In this document: positions 17,726 to 26,267 of the stretch, piece after piece
Layout: each line of letters opens with the position of its first letter
How positions within the stretch are numbered: position 1 is the stretch's first letter
Assembly: GCA_016786495.1 (NCBI GenBank)
Contig: JAEUUJ010000033.1
Coordinates: 1 to 64,000, forward strand
DNA: 64,000 bases
Direction: 5' to 3'
Origin: Cyclobacteriaceae bacterium
GTDB lineage: Bacteria > Bacteroidota > Bacteroidia > Cytophagales > Cyclobacteriaceae
Notes under the pieces: generated by a model
Database searches by the model: none
Told to the model about the DNA's origin: nothing
What the model saw: the letters and a program-made list of their open reading frames with translations, nothing else
Program-made: the position numbers and the translations under genes

Positions 17726-20707
17726 ATGAAAAACACACTACGCTATTTAGTTATTGTCTTCTTCTTTACTGGTTTTTCTTCTGCTTTTGCTCAAGTGGGT
17801 ATTGGAACCGATGCGCCAAATGCAAAAGCTGTTCTTGAACTAAAATCACCAAACAACAATCAGGGTTTCCTGGTACCTCGCCTGACAACCGCACAGCGAA
17901 CTGATGCGGCATTTACGGGATCACTGACAACAGCTGAGACGGGGTTATTGGTGTTCGACACCGACACAAAGAAATTTTACTACTGGAGCGGTAGCGCCTG
18001 GACGGTAATTGAAGACAGCGTTGGCACCGACAATCAAACACTATCATTCACTTCGCCTAACTTGAGTATTTCGGGTGGCAATAGCGTGAATCTTTCAACC
18101 ATCAATACAGATGGTCAAACTCTTTCATACGTTGCGGCTTCCGGCCAGTTGAGCATAACCGGGGGAAACGCAGTCACCATTACCGGTACCCTTCCGGGAG
18201 GTGCCGCGGGCGGAGACTTAACGGGTACGTACCCAAATCCTACCCTTGCCGCGAACGCGGTTACAACTACAGAGATTACAGATGGAACAATTACCTCTGG
18301 TGATATTGCTGATGGTACCATTGCCACCGCTGACCTTGCCAACGGTTCTGTAACGGCTGCCAAACTTGCGAACACCGCAGTTACCGCAGGGTCGTATGGA
18401 ACGGCAACTCAGGTTCCACAATTAACCGTTGATGCACAGGGACGAATTACCGGTGTTACACTGGTTTCGATCACAGGTATTCCTCCCGGTGGAGCAGCCG
18501 GTGGGGATTTAACCGGGACCTACCCTAATCCAACAATTGCTAATAATGCCATTACTTCAGCAAAAATTACAGATGGAACAATAGCCACCGCCGATTTGGC
18601 AGATGGTTCGGTAACAGCGTTAAAGTTGGCGAACACCGCGGTGACATCCGGCACGTACGGAACGGCCACACAGGTTCCACAACTTACCGTGGATGCACAG
18701 GGACGGATTACCGGAGTGGTGAATACAACCATCACGGGCGTAGCTCCTGCCGGAACAGCCGGTGGTGACTTAACGGGTACGTATCCGAATCCTACAGTTG
18801 CAAACAACACAATCACGTCAGCGAAGGTTGTTGATGGAACAATTGCTACGGCAGATTTGGCCGATGGCTCAGTAACAGCGTTAAAGTTGGCGAACACCGC
18901 GGTGACATCCGGCACGTACGGAACGGCGACACAGGTACCACAACTTACCGTGGATGCCCAGGGACGGATTACCGGAGTGGTGAATACAACCATCACGGGC
19001 GTAGCTCCTGCCGGAACGGCTGGTGGCGATTTAACGGGTACGTATCCGAATCCTACAGTTGCAAACAATACAATAACATCAGCGAAGGTTGTTGATGGGA
19101 CAATTGCTACGGCAGATTTGGCCGATGGTTCAGTAACAGCTTTAAAGTTGGCGAACACCGCGGTGACATCCGGCACGTACGGAACGGCAACTCAAGTACC
19201 ACAACTTACGGTGGATGCGCAGGGACGAATTACAGGTGTAGTAAACACAACCATATCGGGGGTTGCTCCGGCCGGAACGGCTGGTGGCGATTTAACCGGC
19301 ACATATCCCAATCCAACAGTCGCAACGGGATCAATTTCTACCGGCAAACTTGCTGATGGCTCAGTTACCGATGTGAAAATTGCCGCAGTAACTCCTTCAA
19401 AAATTACAGCTGGTGGCGCTGCTTCCGGTCAGGTATTGAAATGGAACGGAACAAACTGGACTCCGCAAGCGGATAATGCCGGAGCAGATGCGCAAACATT
19501 GTCGTTCACGTCACCCAACTTAACCATCGCAGGCGGAAACTCAGTAAACCTTTCTGCAATCAACACCGATGCACAAACACTCTCATACACACCTGCTTCG
19601 GGCCTTCTTGCGATCAGTGGAGGAAATAACGTTACCATTACAGGAACCGCTCCGGGCGGTGCCGCAGGCGGAAACCTGACCGGGACCTATCCCAATCCAA
19701 CAATCGCGACCACAGCCGGTACCAATGTTGTAACCGCCATCAATGACGTATCAACAACCGGAACCATTAATACCGCGCGCTTGAATAGTGGCGTTGTACT
19801 TGATACCGAATCCCCGGCAGCGGGAGACATAACCGGAAGTTATTCTGCCGGACTCCAGTTGGGTGCGAACTCGGTTACCGCAACAGAAATTGCCACAGGT
19901 GCAGTGGGAACTACCGAGATAGCAGACGGATCGGTAACCGCTTTAAAGCTCGCATCTACCGGAGTTACAGCCAATACGTACGGATCCGCCACAACGGTTC
20001 CTCAGATTACCGTTGATGCACAAGGAAGAATAACAGCGGCAACCAATACAACGGTTTCAGGAGTTGCTCCTGGTGGAACGGCAGGCGGAGATCTTAACGG
20101 AACGTATCCGAACCCAACAGTTGATGCGTTGCAGGGCCGGGCAGTTTCTGCTACTGCGCCAGCGCTAAACCAGGTGTTAAAATGGAACGGTACGGCCTGG
20201 GCTCCTGGTACCGACGACTCCGGCAGCGGAGGAATCGGTGGAGGAGGTGCTGCAACGCAGGTTGGTTATTGGAGCAGCGCATCTACGATTGTGGGAAAAG
20301 CGGGCTTTGTGTTTGACGAAAAAGATAACCGTCTCGGAATTAACACTTCGGCCCCATTGGGTAATTTACACGTGATAGGTTCACAATTCGTTAATCAGGT
20401 TCAGGTGCTGGACAACTATGTCATTAAAGACACGGATTATTCTATCATCGTTCCGAACACCGCCAAGCCTGTGACGATCGATTTGCCAGTTATTGCACCG
20501 GATAATGTAGGCCGCGTTTTAATTTTCAGAACCGTTAACTCTGCAACCGTTACGCTGGTTGCCGCAACGGGGCCAAAAGATGAGATTGATACCTTCGGGG
20601 GCAGTTATCCGATGGAGATTAATGGAGAACAATACCGGGCACTGATCCTAATTGCCACGCAGTTTGCCGGCCAGGATCGCTGGATGCTTGTAAGCGGAAC
20701 AAAATAA
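17726..20707 (+). CDS. Giant secreted repeat (fibre-like) protein B
   Basis: A 993-residue paralogue of protein A, 65 bp downstream. The signal peptide is residues 1-22 ('GFSSAFAQ'). Residues 23-115 repeat the A-type N-terminal domain almost word for word ('NQGFLVPRLTTAQRTDAAF'). Repeat markers 'GTYPNPT' fall at residues 167, 264, 351, 438, 525, 653 and 792, with 'QTLSF/QTLSY' beta motifs inserted in two places. The C-terminus differs from A: from about 835, 'GYWSSASTIVGKAGFVFDEKDNRLGINTSAPLG' is a tail-fibre-like phrase, and residues 890-993 form a compact beta domain ending 'DRWMLVSGTK'. No T9SS sorting domain is seen. The shared N-terminus suggests a common assembly or anchoring site for A and B. 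Confidence 0.85.
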   Translation: MKNTLRYLVIVFFFTGFSSAFAQVGIGTDAPNAKAVLELKSPNNNQGFLVPRLTTAQRTDAAFTGSLTTAETGLLVFDTDTKKFYYWSGSAWTVIEDSVGTDNQTLSFTSPNLSISGGNSVNLSTINTDGQTLSYVAASGQLSITGGNAVTITGTLPGGAAGGDLTGTYPNPTLAANAVTTTEITDGTITSGDIADGTIATADLANGSVTAAKLANTAVTAGSYGTATQVPQLTVDAQGRITGVTLVSITGIPPGGAAGGDLTGTYPNPTIANNAITSAKITDGTIATADLADGSVTALKLANTAVTSGTYGTATQVPQLTVDAQGRITGVVNTTITGVAPAGTAGGDLTGTYPNPTVANNTITSAKVVDGTIATADLADGSVTALKLANTAVTSGTYGTATQVPQLTVDAQGRITGVVNTTITGVAPAGTAGGDLTGTYPNPTVANNTITSAKVVDGTIATADLADGSVTALKLANTAVTSGTYGTATQVPQLTVDAQGRITGVVNTTISGVAPAGTAGGDLTGTYPNPTVATGSISTGKLADGSVTDVKIAAVTPSKITAGGAASGQVLKWNGTNWTPQADNAGADAQTLSFTSPNLTIAGGNSVNLSAINTDAQTLSYTPASGLLAISGGNNVTITGTAPGGAAGGNLTGTYPNPTIATTAGTNVVTAINDVSTTGTINTARLNSGVVLDTESPAAGDITGSYSAGLQLGANSVTATEIATGAVGTTEIADGSVTALKLASTGVTANTYGSATTVPQITVDAQGRITAATNTTVSGVAPGGTAGGDLNGTYPNPTVDALQGRAVSATAPALNQVLKWNGTAWAPGTDDSGSGGIGGGGAATQVGYWSSASTIVGKAGFVFDEKDNRLGINTSAPLGNLHVIGSQFVNQVQVLDNYVIKDTDYSIIVPNTAKPVTIDLPVIAPDNVGRVLIFRTVNSATVTLVAATGPKDEIDTFGGSYPMEINGEQYRALILIATQFAGQDRWMLVSGTK
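18515..19297 (+). repeat. Three near-identical 261-bp tandem units in protein B
   Basis: 'GTYPNPT' codons start at 18515, 18776, 19037 and 19298, exactly 261 bp (87 codons) apart. Adjacent units differ by only a handful of bases over 261 bp (compare 18610-18860 with 18871-19121), much closer than the copies in protein A. This points to recent unequal crossing over or gene conversion. Confidence 0.9.
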
Positions 20708-20712
20708 TAGCC

Positions 20713-21876
20713 ATGAGAAACAACTTTACTTTTTCTGTTCTTCTGCTGATTGCCGTTACAACGCTTACGCAGGCTCAGAATTTTTATAACAAATCGGGTA
20801 CTACGGTTAGCATTTCCGCTAACGGGATTATCAGTGTTAAAGATACCCTGGTTAACGAGGGTACGCTGATCAACAACGGAAACATGGTTGTGGGCGGAAC
20901 TTGGCTTAACCTAGGTACCTACGATGCCGGGGAGGGACAGATTACCTTCAACAGCACCGATACCTCAATACCGCAGATCATCAATCACAACAATCAGTCG
21001 TTTAGCAAACTGGTTATCAGTGGTGGCGGACTCAAACAGATTCTGGCTGATCTCACAGTTGCCGAAAGCCTGACGCTAACAGACGGAATTATCACTGCGC
21101 AGAACGGCTCGAAAGTTAATTTTTCCCCGACCGCGGTCATTACGGGCGGGTCGGACGCATCGCACATTCATGCACCGGTGTATCATCAGGGCACCGGTAC
21201 AAAAGTTTTCCCGGTAGGAAATGGAACAACCTACCTTCCGGTAGAAATCAATGGAATAACAACAAACTCGGATATTGGCGTAACGCTGACGGAGTTACAG
21301 GCGGGACAAACGCTTAATCGAAATTCTTCTCTTGATGATATTTCCGATAAACGGTATTGGGCCGTTGATGTGGCTTCTGGATCGCTGGAGGGCGCAAAGA
21401 TTGTTTTACCCGTTGAAGGCGATGAAGGGCTGGATGCTTCGGCTGCCAGCCGTTTTGTGGTAGCATATTCGAATGATGTTGCCGATGATTTTAAGTCGAT
21501 TGGTCGCGGAACGGGTTCAACGAGCACGCTTACTGAAAGCGGACAATCACCTCTAGCCGGATTGGTAACGCTTGGCATACTTGCAGAGAATCAATCGATC
21601 GTTGTGTTTAATGCGATCTCACCCAATCCCGATGATGAGATCAATAATTATATTCACATTGATAATCTCGTGGAAGGTGACGTAGTGTCAATTTACAATC
21701 GCTGGGGCGACCTGGTTTTTGAAATGAAAGACTATGACAACGATGATGTTGCGAAGCGATTCAACGGGCGATCGAACGTGAGCGGAGGCAAAGATCTTCC
21801 AACCGGAAATTATTTTTATGTGATCCGCAGAAAAGCCGGAGAGTCCGTGAGCGGCTACTTATCGTTGCGGAGATAA
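20713..21876 (+). CDS. Secreted protein with T9SS type B (gliding-motility-associated) C-terminal domain
   Basis: A 387-residue protein starting 5 bp after protein B. Residues 1-21 are a signal peptide ('TTLTQAQ'). Residues 22-285 are beta-rich and adhesin-like ('NEGTLINNGNMVVGGTWLNLGTY', then 'KVFPVGNGTTYLPVEI'). Residues about 295-387 match the type B sorting domain of T9SS cargo: 'FNAISPNPDDEINNYIHID', 'VSIYNRWGDLVFE', 'FNGRSN', 'DLPTGNYFYVI' and a terminal 'GYLSLRR'. In this family the domain sends the protein across the outer membrane and leaves it on the cell surface or released. As the only member of the operon with a sorting domain, it could anchor the two fibre proteins; that is inference. 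Confidence 0.9.
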   Translation: MRNNFTFSVLLLIAVTTLTQAQNFYNKSGTTVSISANGIISVKDTLVNEGTLINNGNMVVGGTWLNLGTYDAGEGQITFNSTDTSIPQIINHNNQSFSKLVISGGGLKQILADLTVAESLTLTDGIITAQNGSKVNFSPTAVITGGSDASHIHAPVYHQGTGTKVFPVGNGTTYLPVEINGITTNSDIGVTLTELQAGQTLNRNSSLDDISDKRYWAVDVASGSLEGAKIVLPVEGDEGLDASAASRFVVAYSNDVADDFKSIGRGTGSTSTLTESGQSPLAGLVTLGILAENQSIVVFNAISPNPDDEINNYIHIDNLVEGDVVSIYNRWGDLVFEMKDYDNDDVAKRFNGRSNVSGGKDLPTGNYFYVIRRKAGESVSGYLSLRR

Positions 21877-21896
21877 TCGAACGATGATTTAAATAA

Positions 21897-21921
21897 AAAA
21901 GCCCTGCTTCACAGGGCTTTT
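21897..21921 (+). terminator. Bidirectional terminator after the fibre operon
   Basis: AAAAGCCCTG pairs with CAGGGCTTTT (10 bp, 5-nt loop), with an A run before and T runs after. It lies 20 bp after the T9SS cargo stop and 5 bp before the end of the convergent E2 gene, so it can stop both. Confidence 0.9.
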
Positions 21922-21926
21922 GTTTT

Positions 21927-23225
21927 TTAGATGCTTCTGTTGGTGTCAAACTTCTCGAGGTAGTCGGCAACACGTCTTACTAACATTCCACCGAGTGAGC
22001 CATCGACCACGCGATGGTCGTACGAGTGGGAGAGGAACATTTTGTGGCGGATCGCAATCGCGTCTCCGTAAGGAGTTTCAATCACGGCAGGTTTTTTCTG
22101 AACAGCCCCCAGCGCGATAATACCCACTTGCGGTTGCATGATAATGGGTGTTCCCATAACGTTACCAAATGAACCTACGTTTGAAACGGTGAAGGTTCCG
22201 CCTGAAAGCTCGTCGGGCTTAAGTTTGTTTTCGCGCGCACGCTTCGCGAGATCATTTACCACCTTGGCCAGTCCTGTGAGGTTAAACTGATCAGCATTTT
22301 TAATGACTGGAACGATCAGGTTGCCGGTTGGCAGCGCCACGGCCATCCCGATGTTGATATCTTTTTTCTTGATGATCCGGTCGCCATCCACCTGAATGTT
22401 GATCATCGGATAGTCTTTGATCGCCTGGATAATCGCTTCGATGAAGATTGGAGTAAACGTCAGCGCATCGCCTTCGCGTTTCTGGAACTCGTTCTTCATT
22501 TTGTTCCTCCAGAATACAATGTTGGTAACGTCTGCTTCCACGAAAGAGGTAACGTGTGGAGAAATGCGCTTGGAGTCCACCATGCGCTCAGCAATCATCT
22601 TGCGCATGCGATCCATTTCGATGATCTCGTCACCCGCGCTAACGGAGGCCGGAACAAGCGGTGCATTGGATACTGCTTTGACAGGTGTTGCCTGGATGGT
22701 TTTACCAAGTTGGCGATTCTGCACGTAGCCGAGAATATCTTTTTTGGTCACGCGGCCTTCCAGACCCGACCCTGCAATGGATTCAAGCTCTACCACAGAG
22801 ATATTCTCTTCTTTCGCGATGTTCTTCACCAGCGGTGAATAAAACCGGTTGGAAGATTTATAATCAGCCGCAGCATGCGTAGCTCCGTTCGAATTGCTAA
22901 CAGGCTCAGCCGCTTCTTTGGCAGCTTTCTTCGATTCCTTTTTTGGTTCGGTTGTTACTGGTGCTGCACCGTTTGTGGCTTCGGCATCGGTTGTAATAAT
23001 CGCAATCGGTTTCCCCACTTTTACCACTTCACCTTCTTTTGCCAGAATTTCTTTGAGCACCCCGGCATGGGTGGAGGGCACTTCGGTATCAACCTTGTCG
23101 GTGGCAACCTCCAGCACGGATTCATCCTGTTCAATTTTGTCGCCAGGCTTCTTTAACCATGAAAGGATAGTCGCTTCCATGATACTTTCGCCCATTTTAG
23201 GCATGATTAGTTCGACTGATGCCAT
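21927..23225 (-). CDS. Dihydrolipoamide acyltransferase (E2) of a 2-oxo acid dehydrogenase complex
   Basis: Core component of a 2-oxo acid dehydrogenase complex, moving acyl groups from E1 to CoA through a lipoyl arm. The order is: lipoyl domain (residues 1-78, lipoylated Lys in 'VATDKVDTEV'), Ala/Lys-rich linker (85-120), peripheral subunit-binding domain (about 128-165, 'FYSPLVKNIAKEENI' to 'GRVTKKDIL'), a second linker, then the catalytic domain (about 200-432) with 'HSYDHRVVDGSLGG' holding the active-site His and Asp. A single lipoyl domain and this catalytic domain are closest to branched-chain or generic Bacteroidota E2 enzymes. No E1 or E3 gene is near, so the substrate is undecided. 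Confidence 0.93.
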   Translation of the reverse strand: MASVELIMPKMGESIMEATILSWLKKPGDKIEQDESVLEVATDKVDTEVPSTHAGVLKEILAKEGEVVKVGKPIAIITTDAEATNGAAPVTTEPKKESKKAAKEAAEPVSNSNGATHAAADYKSSNRFYSPLVKNIAKEENISVVELESIAGSGLEGRVTKKDILGYVQNRQLGKTIQATPVKAVSNAPLVPASVSAGDEIIEMDRMRKMIAERMVDSKRISPHVTSFVEADVTNIVFWRNKMKNEFQKREGDALTFTPIFIEAIIQAIKDYPMINIQVDGDRIIKKKDINIGMAVALPTGNLIVPVIKNADQFNLTGLAKVVNDLAKRARENKLKPDELSGGTFTVSNVGSFGNVMGTPIIMQPQVGIIALGAVQKKPAVIETPYGDAIAIRHKMFLSHSYDHRVVDGSLGGMLVRRVADYLEKFDTNRSI

Positions 23226-23357
23226 AGAGTTCTAACGTTTTCGGAGCGTAAAATTAGCCTTTTTTGTGGGAACGCCATCCGGGGCCGATCGGGTCAGGAG
23301 TAAAAAAACCGCCTGTGCCGATGATGGCTCATAACAATCGGTAATTGCGCAAATGGG

Positions 23358-26171
23358 CTAGGATTGCATCCGGTATTCGGAAGGCGATACACCAAATTCG
23401 CGTTTAAACGTTTTGGAGAAATACGACTGGTCTTCAAAGCCAACGCTGTAACCAATTTGAGAAACCGAATCGGCATGGTTTCGCAACAGGTTTGCGGCAC
23501 GTTTCAAACGCACGTTGCGGATGAATTCGCTGGGTGCGAAACCTGTGATCGTTTTCATTTTGCGGTGGAGGTTAACGCGGCTCATAGCCATTTCTTCGGC
23601 CATTCTTTCGACATTAAAATCCCGGTCCGCAATATTTTTTTCGACCACTTCCAGTGCCTTTCGAAGCAGTCGCTGATCCGCTGATTCTACTGACTCAGCA
23701 TCTGTTCCGGTGATGGCCTGTTTATACTTTTCACTTAGTTCTTCGTTCTGGCTCGTCAATAAATCAATTTGAATGTTCAGGAACTCGCGGTTTTTACGAT
23801 CCCGGTATTGTTGAATAGAATACGTCAATACAAAAGCAAGCATCACAAGTACGAATCCGGCTATCAAAATGTTTGTCCAGAGCGTTTGAATTCGTTTGTC
23901 TTTTTCCAGCAGCTGAATTGCCTGAGCTTGCTTTTCCCGCTCGGTGCGAGCCTCCATCTCGGCCATTTTCATCGTCTGCTCCTGGGTATAGAGCGTGTCG
24001 CGGATTTCCTGAAGGCGTTGGGCGTATGTATAGGCACCCTGGTAGTTCTTTCTCGATTCTTCCATGATTCGCAAGGCGTCATAAACATTCTCTTTGCGTT
24101 TCTTATCTCCGATCTGATGAGCAAGCTTGAGCGCTGCCTGGTAATGCTCAAGAGCCGATGTATAATTACCCTTCGCAACATCAATGGAACCGAAGTTCTG
24201 ATCAATCAGCGCGATCATATTGTTGTTATTGAATTTTTTCGCCAGTCGTTGCGCTTTTGAAAGATGCTCAAGGGCTACAGGATAATTTTCAAGCGTGCTA
24301 TTTATCGCTCCCACGTTAAGAAAGGGTAAAATCATTTCGGCCGAATCACCGATCGCCAGGCGCATATTCAGTGCTTTGACGTAATAGTCGCGCGCTGAAG
24401 TGAAGTCTTTCATCAATTCATGGGTGTAGCCCAGGTTGTTCAGGTCGCGTGCAATGCCTGTTTTAACGTCCATCCTGGTATCCAGCTTGAGCGCTTTTTT
24501 GTGATACTCGATGGCCTTTTCATAGTTGTTTGCCTGTGAATAGTTTAAGCCAATCATCCCGTACGACCAGCTTACGCCCTTCAAATTGCCAAGCTTTCGA
24601 TACACCTCCTGGGCCAACAAGGCGTAGTCCATGGCACTTGCATAATCCGTTTGGCTCCAATAATAACTTGCAATTTCGCGATACGAGGCTGCGACTCCTT
24701 TCGGGAAGTTCAGGCTTTCAGACAGCTTGAGTGCTTCCATCGCGTAGTCAAAGTTTTTATGTGGATCTGTTGTCCATGATTTATGCGTGATCGCATTTAG
24801 CAGATTTACCCGCACGGTGTCTTGCTCCGGGTGCTTTTGTAACTCGCGAATGAGGCTGTCACGCTTGCTAACCTGGCCGTAGCTTAGAAATGAAAGCAGC
24901 ATGAGAATCATTAACAGCGTATTCGATTTTGGTAAACTCTGCCGGATCAGGTTCAATACGGCAATGGATGCCGTGCGAATGTTAATCATGCGGTCTTTCG
25001 AAAGCTGCAGTTTTTTTGTTACCGTTTGATGCTTGTCGGAGTACGCAATCCACACCGTCCCCACAGGCTTGTCGGGGGTTGCACCGCCCGGGCCGGCAAT
25101 ACCACTGGTTGCCACGCCGATGTCGGTGTTGAATTTAGCGCGAACGATGTTCGCCATTTCGATGATGGTGGGTTCGCTTACGGCACCATATTTTTCGAGT
25201 GTTTCTGGCTTCACACCGAGTTGCCGCATTTTGATTTGATAGTCGTAGGGGACAATGCTGCCCAGGAAGTAGCCCGAACTACCGGGAATGCTGGTGATGA
25301 GGTGCGACAAATATCCGCCTGTACAGCTCTCTGCAATGGACAGGGTGAGTTTTTGATCCAACAGTTTCTTGCCGATCACTGATTCGATGGGCTCATCGCC
25401 ATATCCAAAAATAAACTGACCGATACGGCCTTCAAGTGTTTTTGTTAAGCCATTGATTTCCTGCTCGAGTGCTTCGTGCGAATGGCTAAAACCGGTGATC
25501 CGCAATTTTACTTCACCGAGACTTGGTAAATACGCCAGGCCGATGTGTTCAGGCAATGCGTTTTCCCAGTCGGCAATTTTCTCGGCAAGAATTGATTCGC
25601 CCACACCGATGGTGCGAACCACTTTGTGATAAATAATGGGTGTCTTGAATGTGGCCTTTAATCTCGGCAGCACAAAATCGGTCATCATCATTTTCATTTC
25701 GTGCGGTACACCGGGCATCGACATGAAAACTTTATTGCCTTTCGGGAACCACATTCCGGGAGCTGTGCCGATCTGATTGGTAATTTTCTCGCAGGCGGTG
25801 GGAAGCATGGCCTGCAGCCGGTTTACTTCGGTAAGTTCACGGCCACGACTTTTAAAAAACTCCGTTACTTCGGCCAATGCCTCGTCATTTAGAACCATTC
25901 CGCAGTTAAAATATTTGGCGAGGCACGGTTTGGTCAGGTCATCGTTGGTGGGTCCGAGGCCACCGGTTATCAGAACAACATCGGCACGCTTTTCCGCTTC
26001 CGCGAAAGCGGTAAGAATCTCGTCTTCCTGGTCACCCACGGTAGTTTTACGGATAACCTTGATGCCGATTTTATCAAGCTCCACACTCATCCACTGCGAG
26101 TTGGTGTCCACAATTTGACCGTACAGAATTTCATCACCAATCGTCAGCAGTTCAGCCAGTATCTTTTTCAT
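23358..26171 (-). CDS. CinA-TPR-AraC fusion: competence/damage-inducible protein joined to a transmembrane TPR regulator
   Basis: One uninterrupted frame of 937 residues from ATG 26171 (an earlier in-frame start at 26189 adds only six residues). Residues 1-170 are the MoaB/MoeA-like domain of CinA ('LLTIGDEILYGQIVDTNS', 'ITGGLGPTNDDLT'). Residues about 255-415 are the PncC nicotinamide-mononucleotide amidase domain ('SIAESCTGGYLSHLI', 'ATSGIAGPGGATPDKPVGTVW'). CinA normally ends here. The frame then enters a hydrophobic stretch (about 418-431, ending 'SYGQ'), tetratricopeptide repeats (about 444-750), a coiled coil, a membrane helix (about 765-786) and an AraC-type helix-turn-helix (about 834-937, 'VGFEDQSYFSKTFKREFGVSPSEYR'). 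Two membrane passes would leave both CinA and AraC in the cytoplasm and the TPRs in the periplasm. Alternatively, the second half starts separately at the in-frame TTG 24954-24956, which gives a good signal peptide. Confidence 0.82.
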   Translation of the reverse strand: MKKILAELLTIGDEILYGQIVDTNSQWMSVELDKIGIKVIRKTTVGDQEDEILTAFAEAEKRADVVLITGGLGPTNDDLTKPCLAKYFNCGMVLNDEALAEVTEFFKSRGRELTEVNRLQAMLPTACEKITNQIGTAPGMWFPKGNKVFMSMPGVPHEMKMMMTDFVLPRLKATFKTPIIYHKVVRTIGVGESILAEKIADWENALPEHIGLAYLPSLGEVKLRITGFSHSHEALEQEINGLTKTLEGRIGQFIFGYGDEPIESVIGKKLLDQKLTLSIAESCTGGYLSHLITSIPGSSGYFLGSIVPYDYQIKMRQLGVKPETLEKYGAVSEPTIIEMANIVRAKFNTDIGVATSGIAGPGGATPDKPVGTVWIAYSDKHQTVTKKLQLSKDRMINIRTASIAVLNLIRQSLPKSNTLLMILMLLSFLSYGQVSKRDSLIRELQKHPEQDTVRVNLLNAITHKSWTTDPHKNFDYAMEALKLSESLNFPKGVAASYREIASYYWSQTDYASAMDYALLAQEVYRKLGNLKGVSWSYGMIGLNYSQANNYEKAIEYHKKALKLDTRMDVKTGIARDLNNLGYTHELMKDFTSARDYYVKALNMRLAIGDSAEMILPFLNVGAINSTLENYPVALEHLSKAQRLAKKFNNNNMIALIDQNFGSIDVAKGNYTSALEHYQAALKLAHQIGDKKRKENVYDALRIMEESRKNYQGAYTYAQRLQEIRDTLYTQEQTMKMAEMEARTEREKQAQAIQLLEKDKRIQTLWTNILIAGFVLVMLAFVLTYSIQQYRDRKNREFLNIQIDLLTSQNEELSEKYKQAITGTDAESVESADQRLLRKALEVVEKNIADRDFNVERMAEEMAMSRVNLHRKMKTITGFAPSEFIRNVRLKRAANLLRNHADSVSQIGYSVGFEDQSYFSKTFKREFGVSPSEYRMQS

Positions 26172-26267
26172 GATTCTATATAAAAGCACGCAAATATCAG
26201 CAAAATCGGGGAAACCGGAACGGAGCGAAAAATTGGCAGGGCAGCTGATTCTTTGTAGTTTACCTCT

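Noticed and set aside
18520-19176. A 218-residue minus-strand frame opposite protein B
   Set aside because: Same cause: it is the shadow of the 261-bp repeats and shows no start signal or homology-like pattern.
14310-19300. Regularly spaced repeats as a CRISPR array
   Set aside because: The repeats are coding, 231-291 bp long, with conserved protein content and no spacer diversity.
23358-24956. Calling the AraC-TPR part a separate gene
   Set aside because: The frame is continuous with cinA and contains no stop, so one fused gene is the direct reading; the separate start at 24956 is kept as an alternative in the finding.
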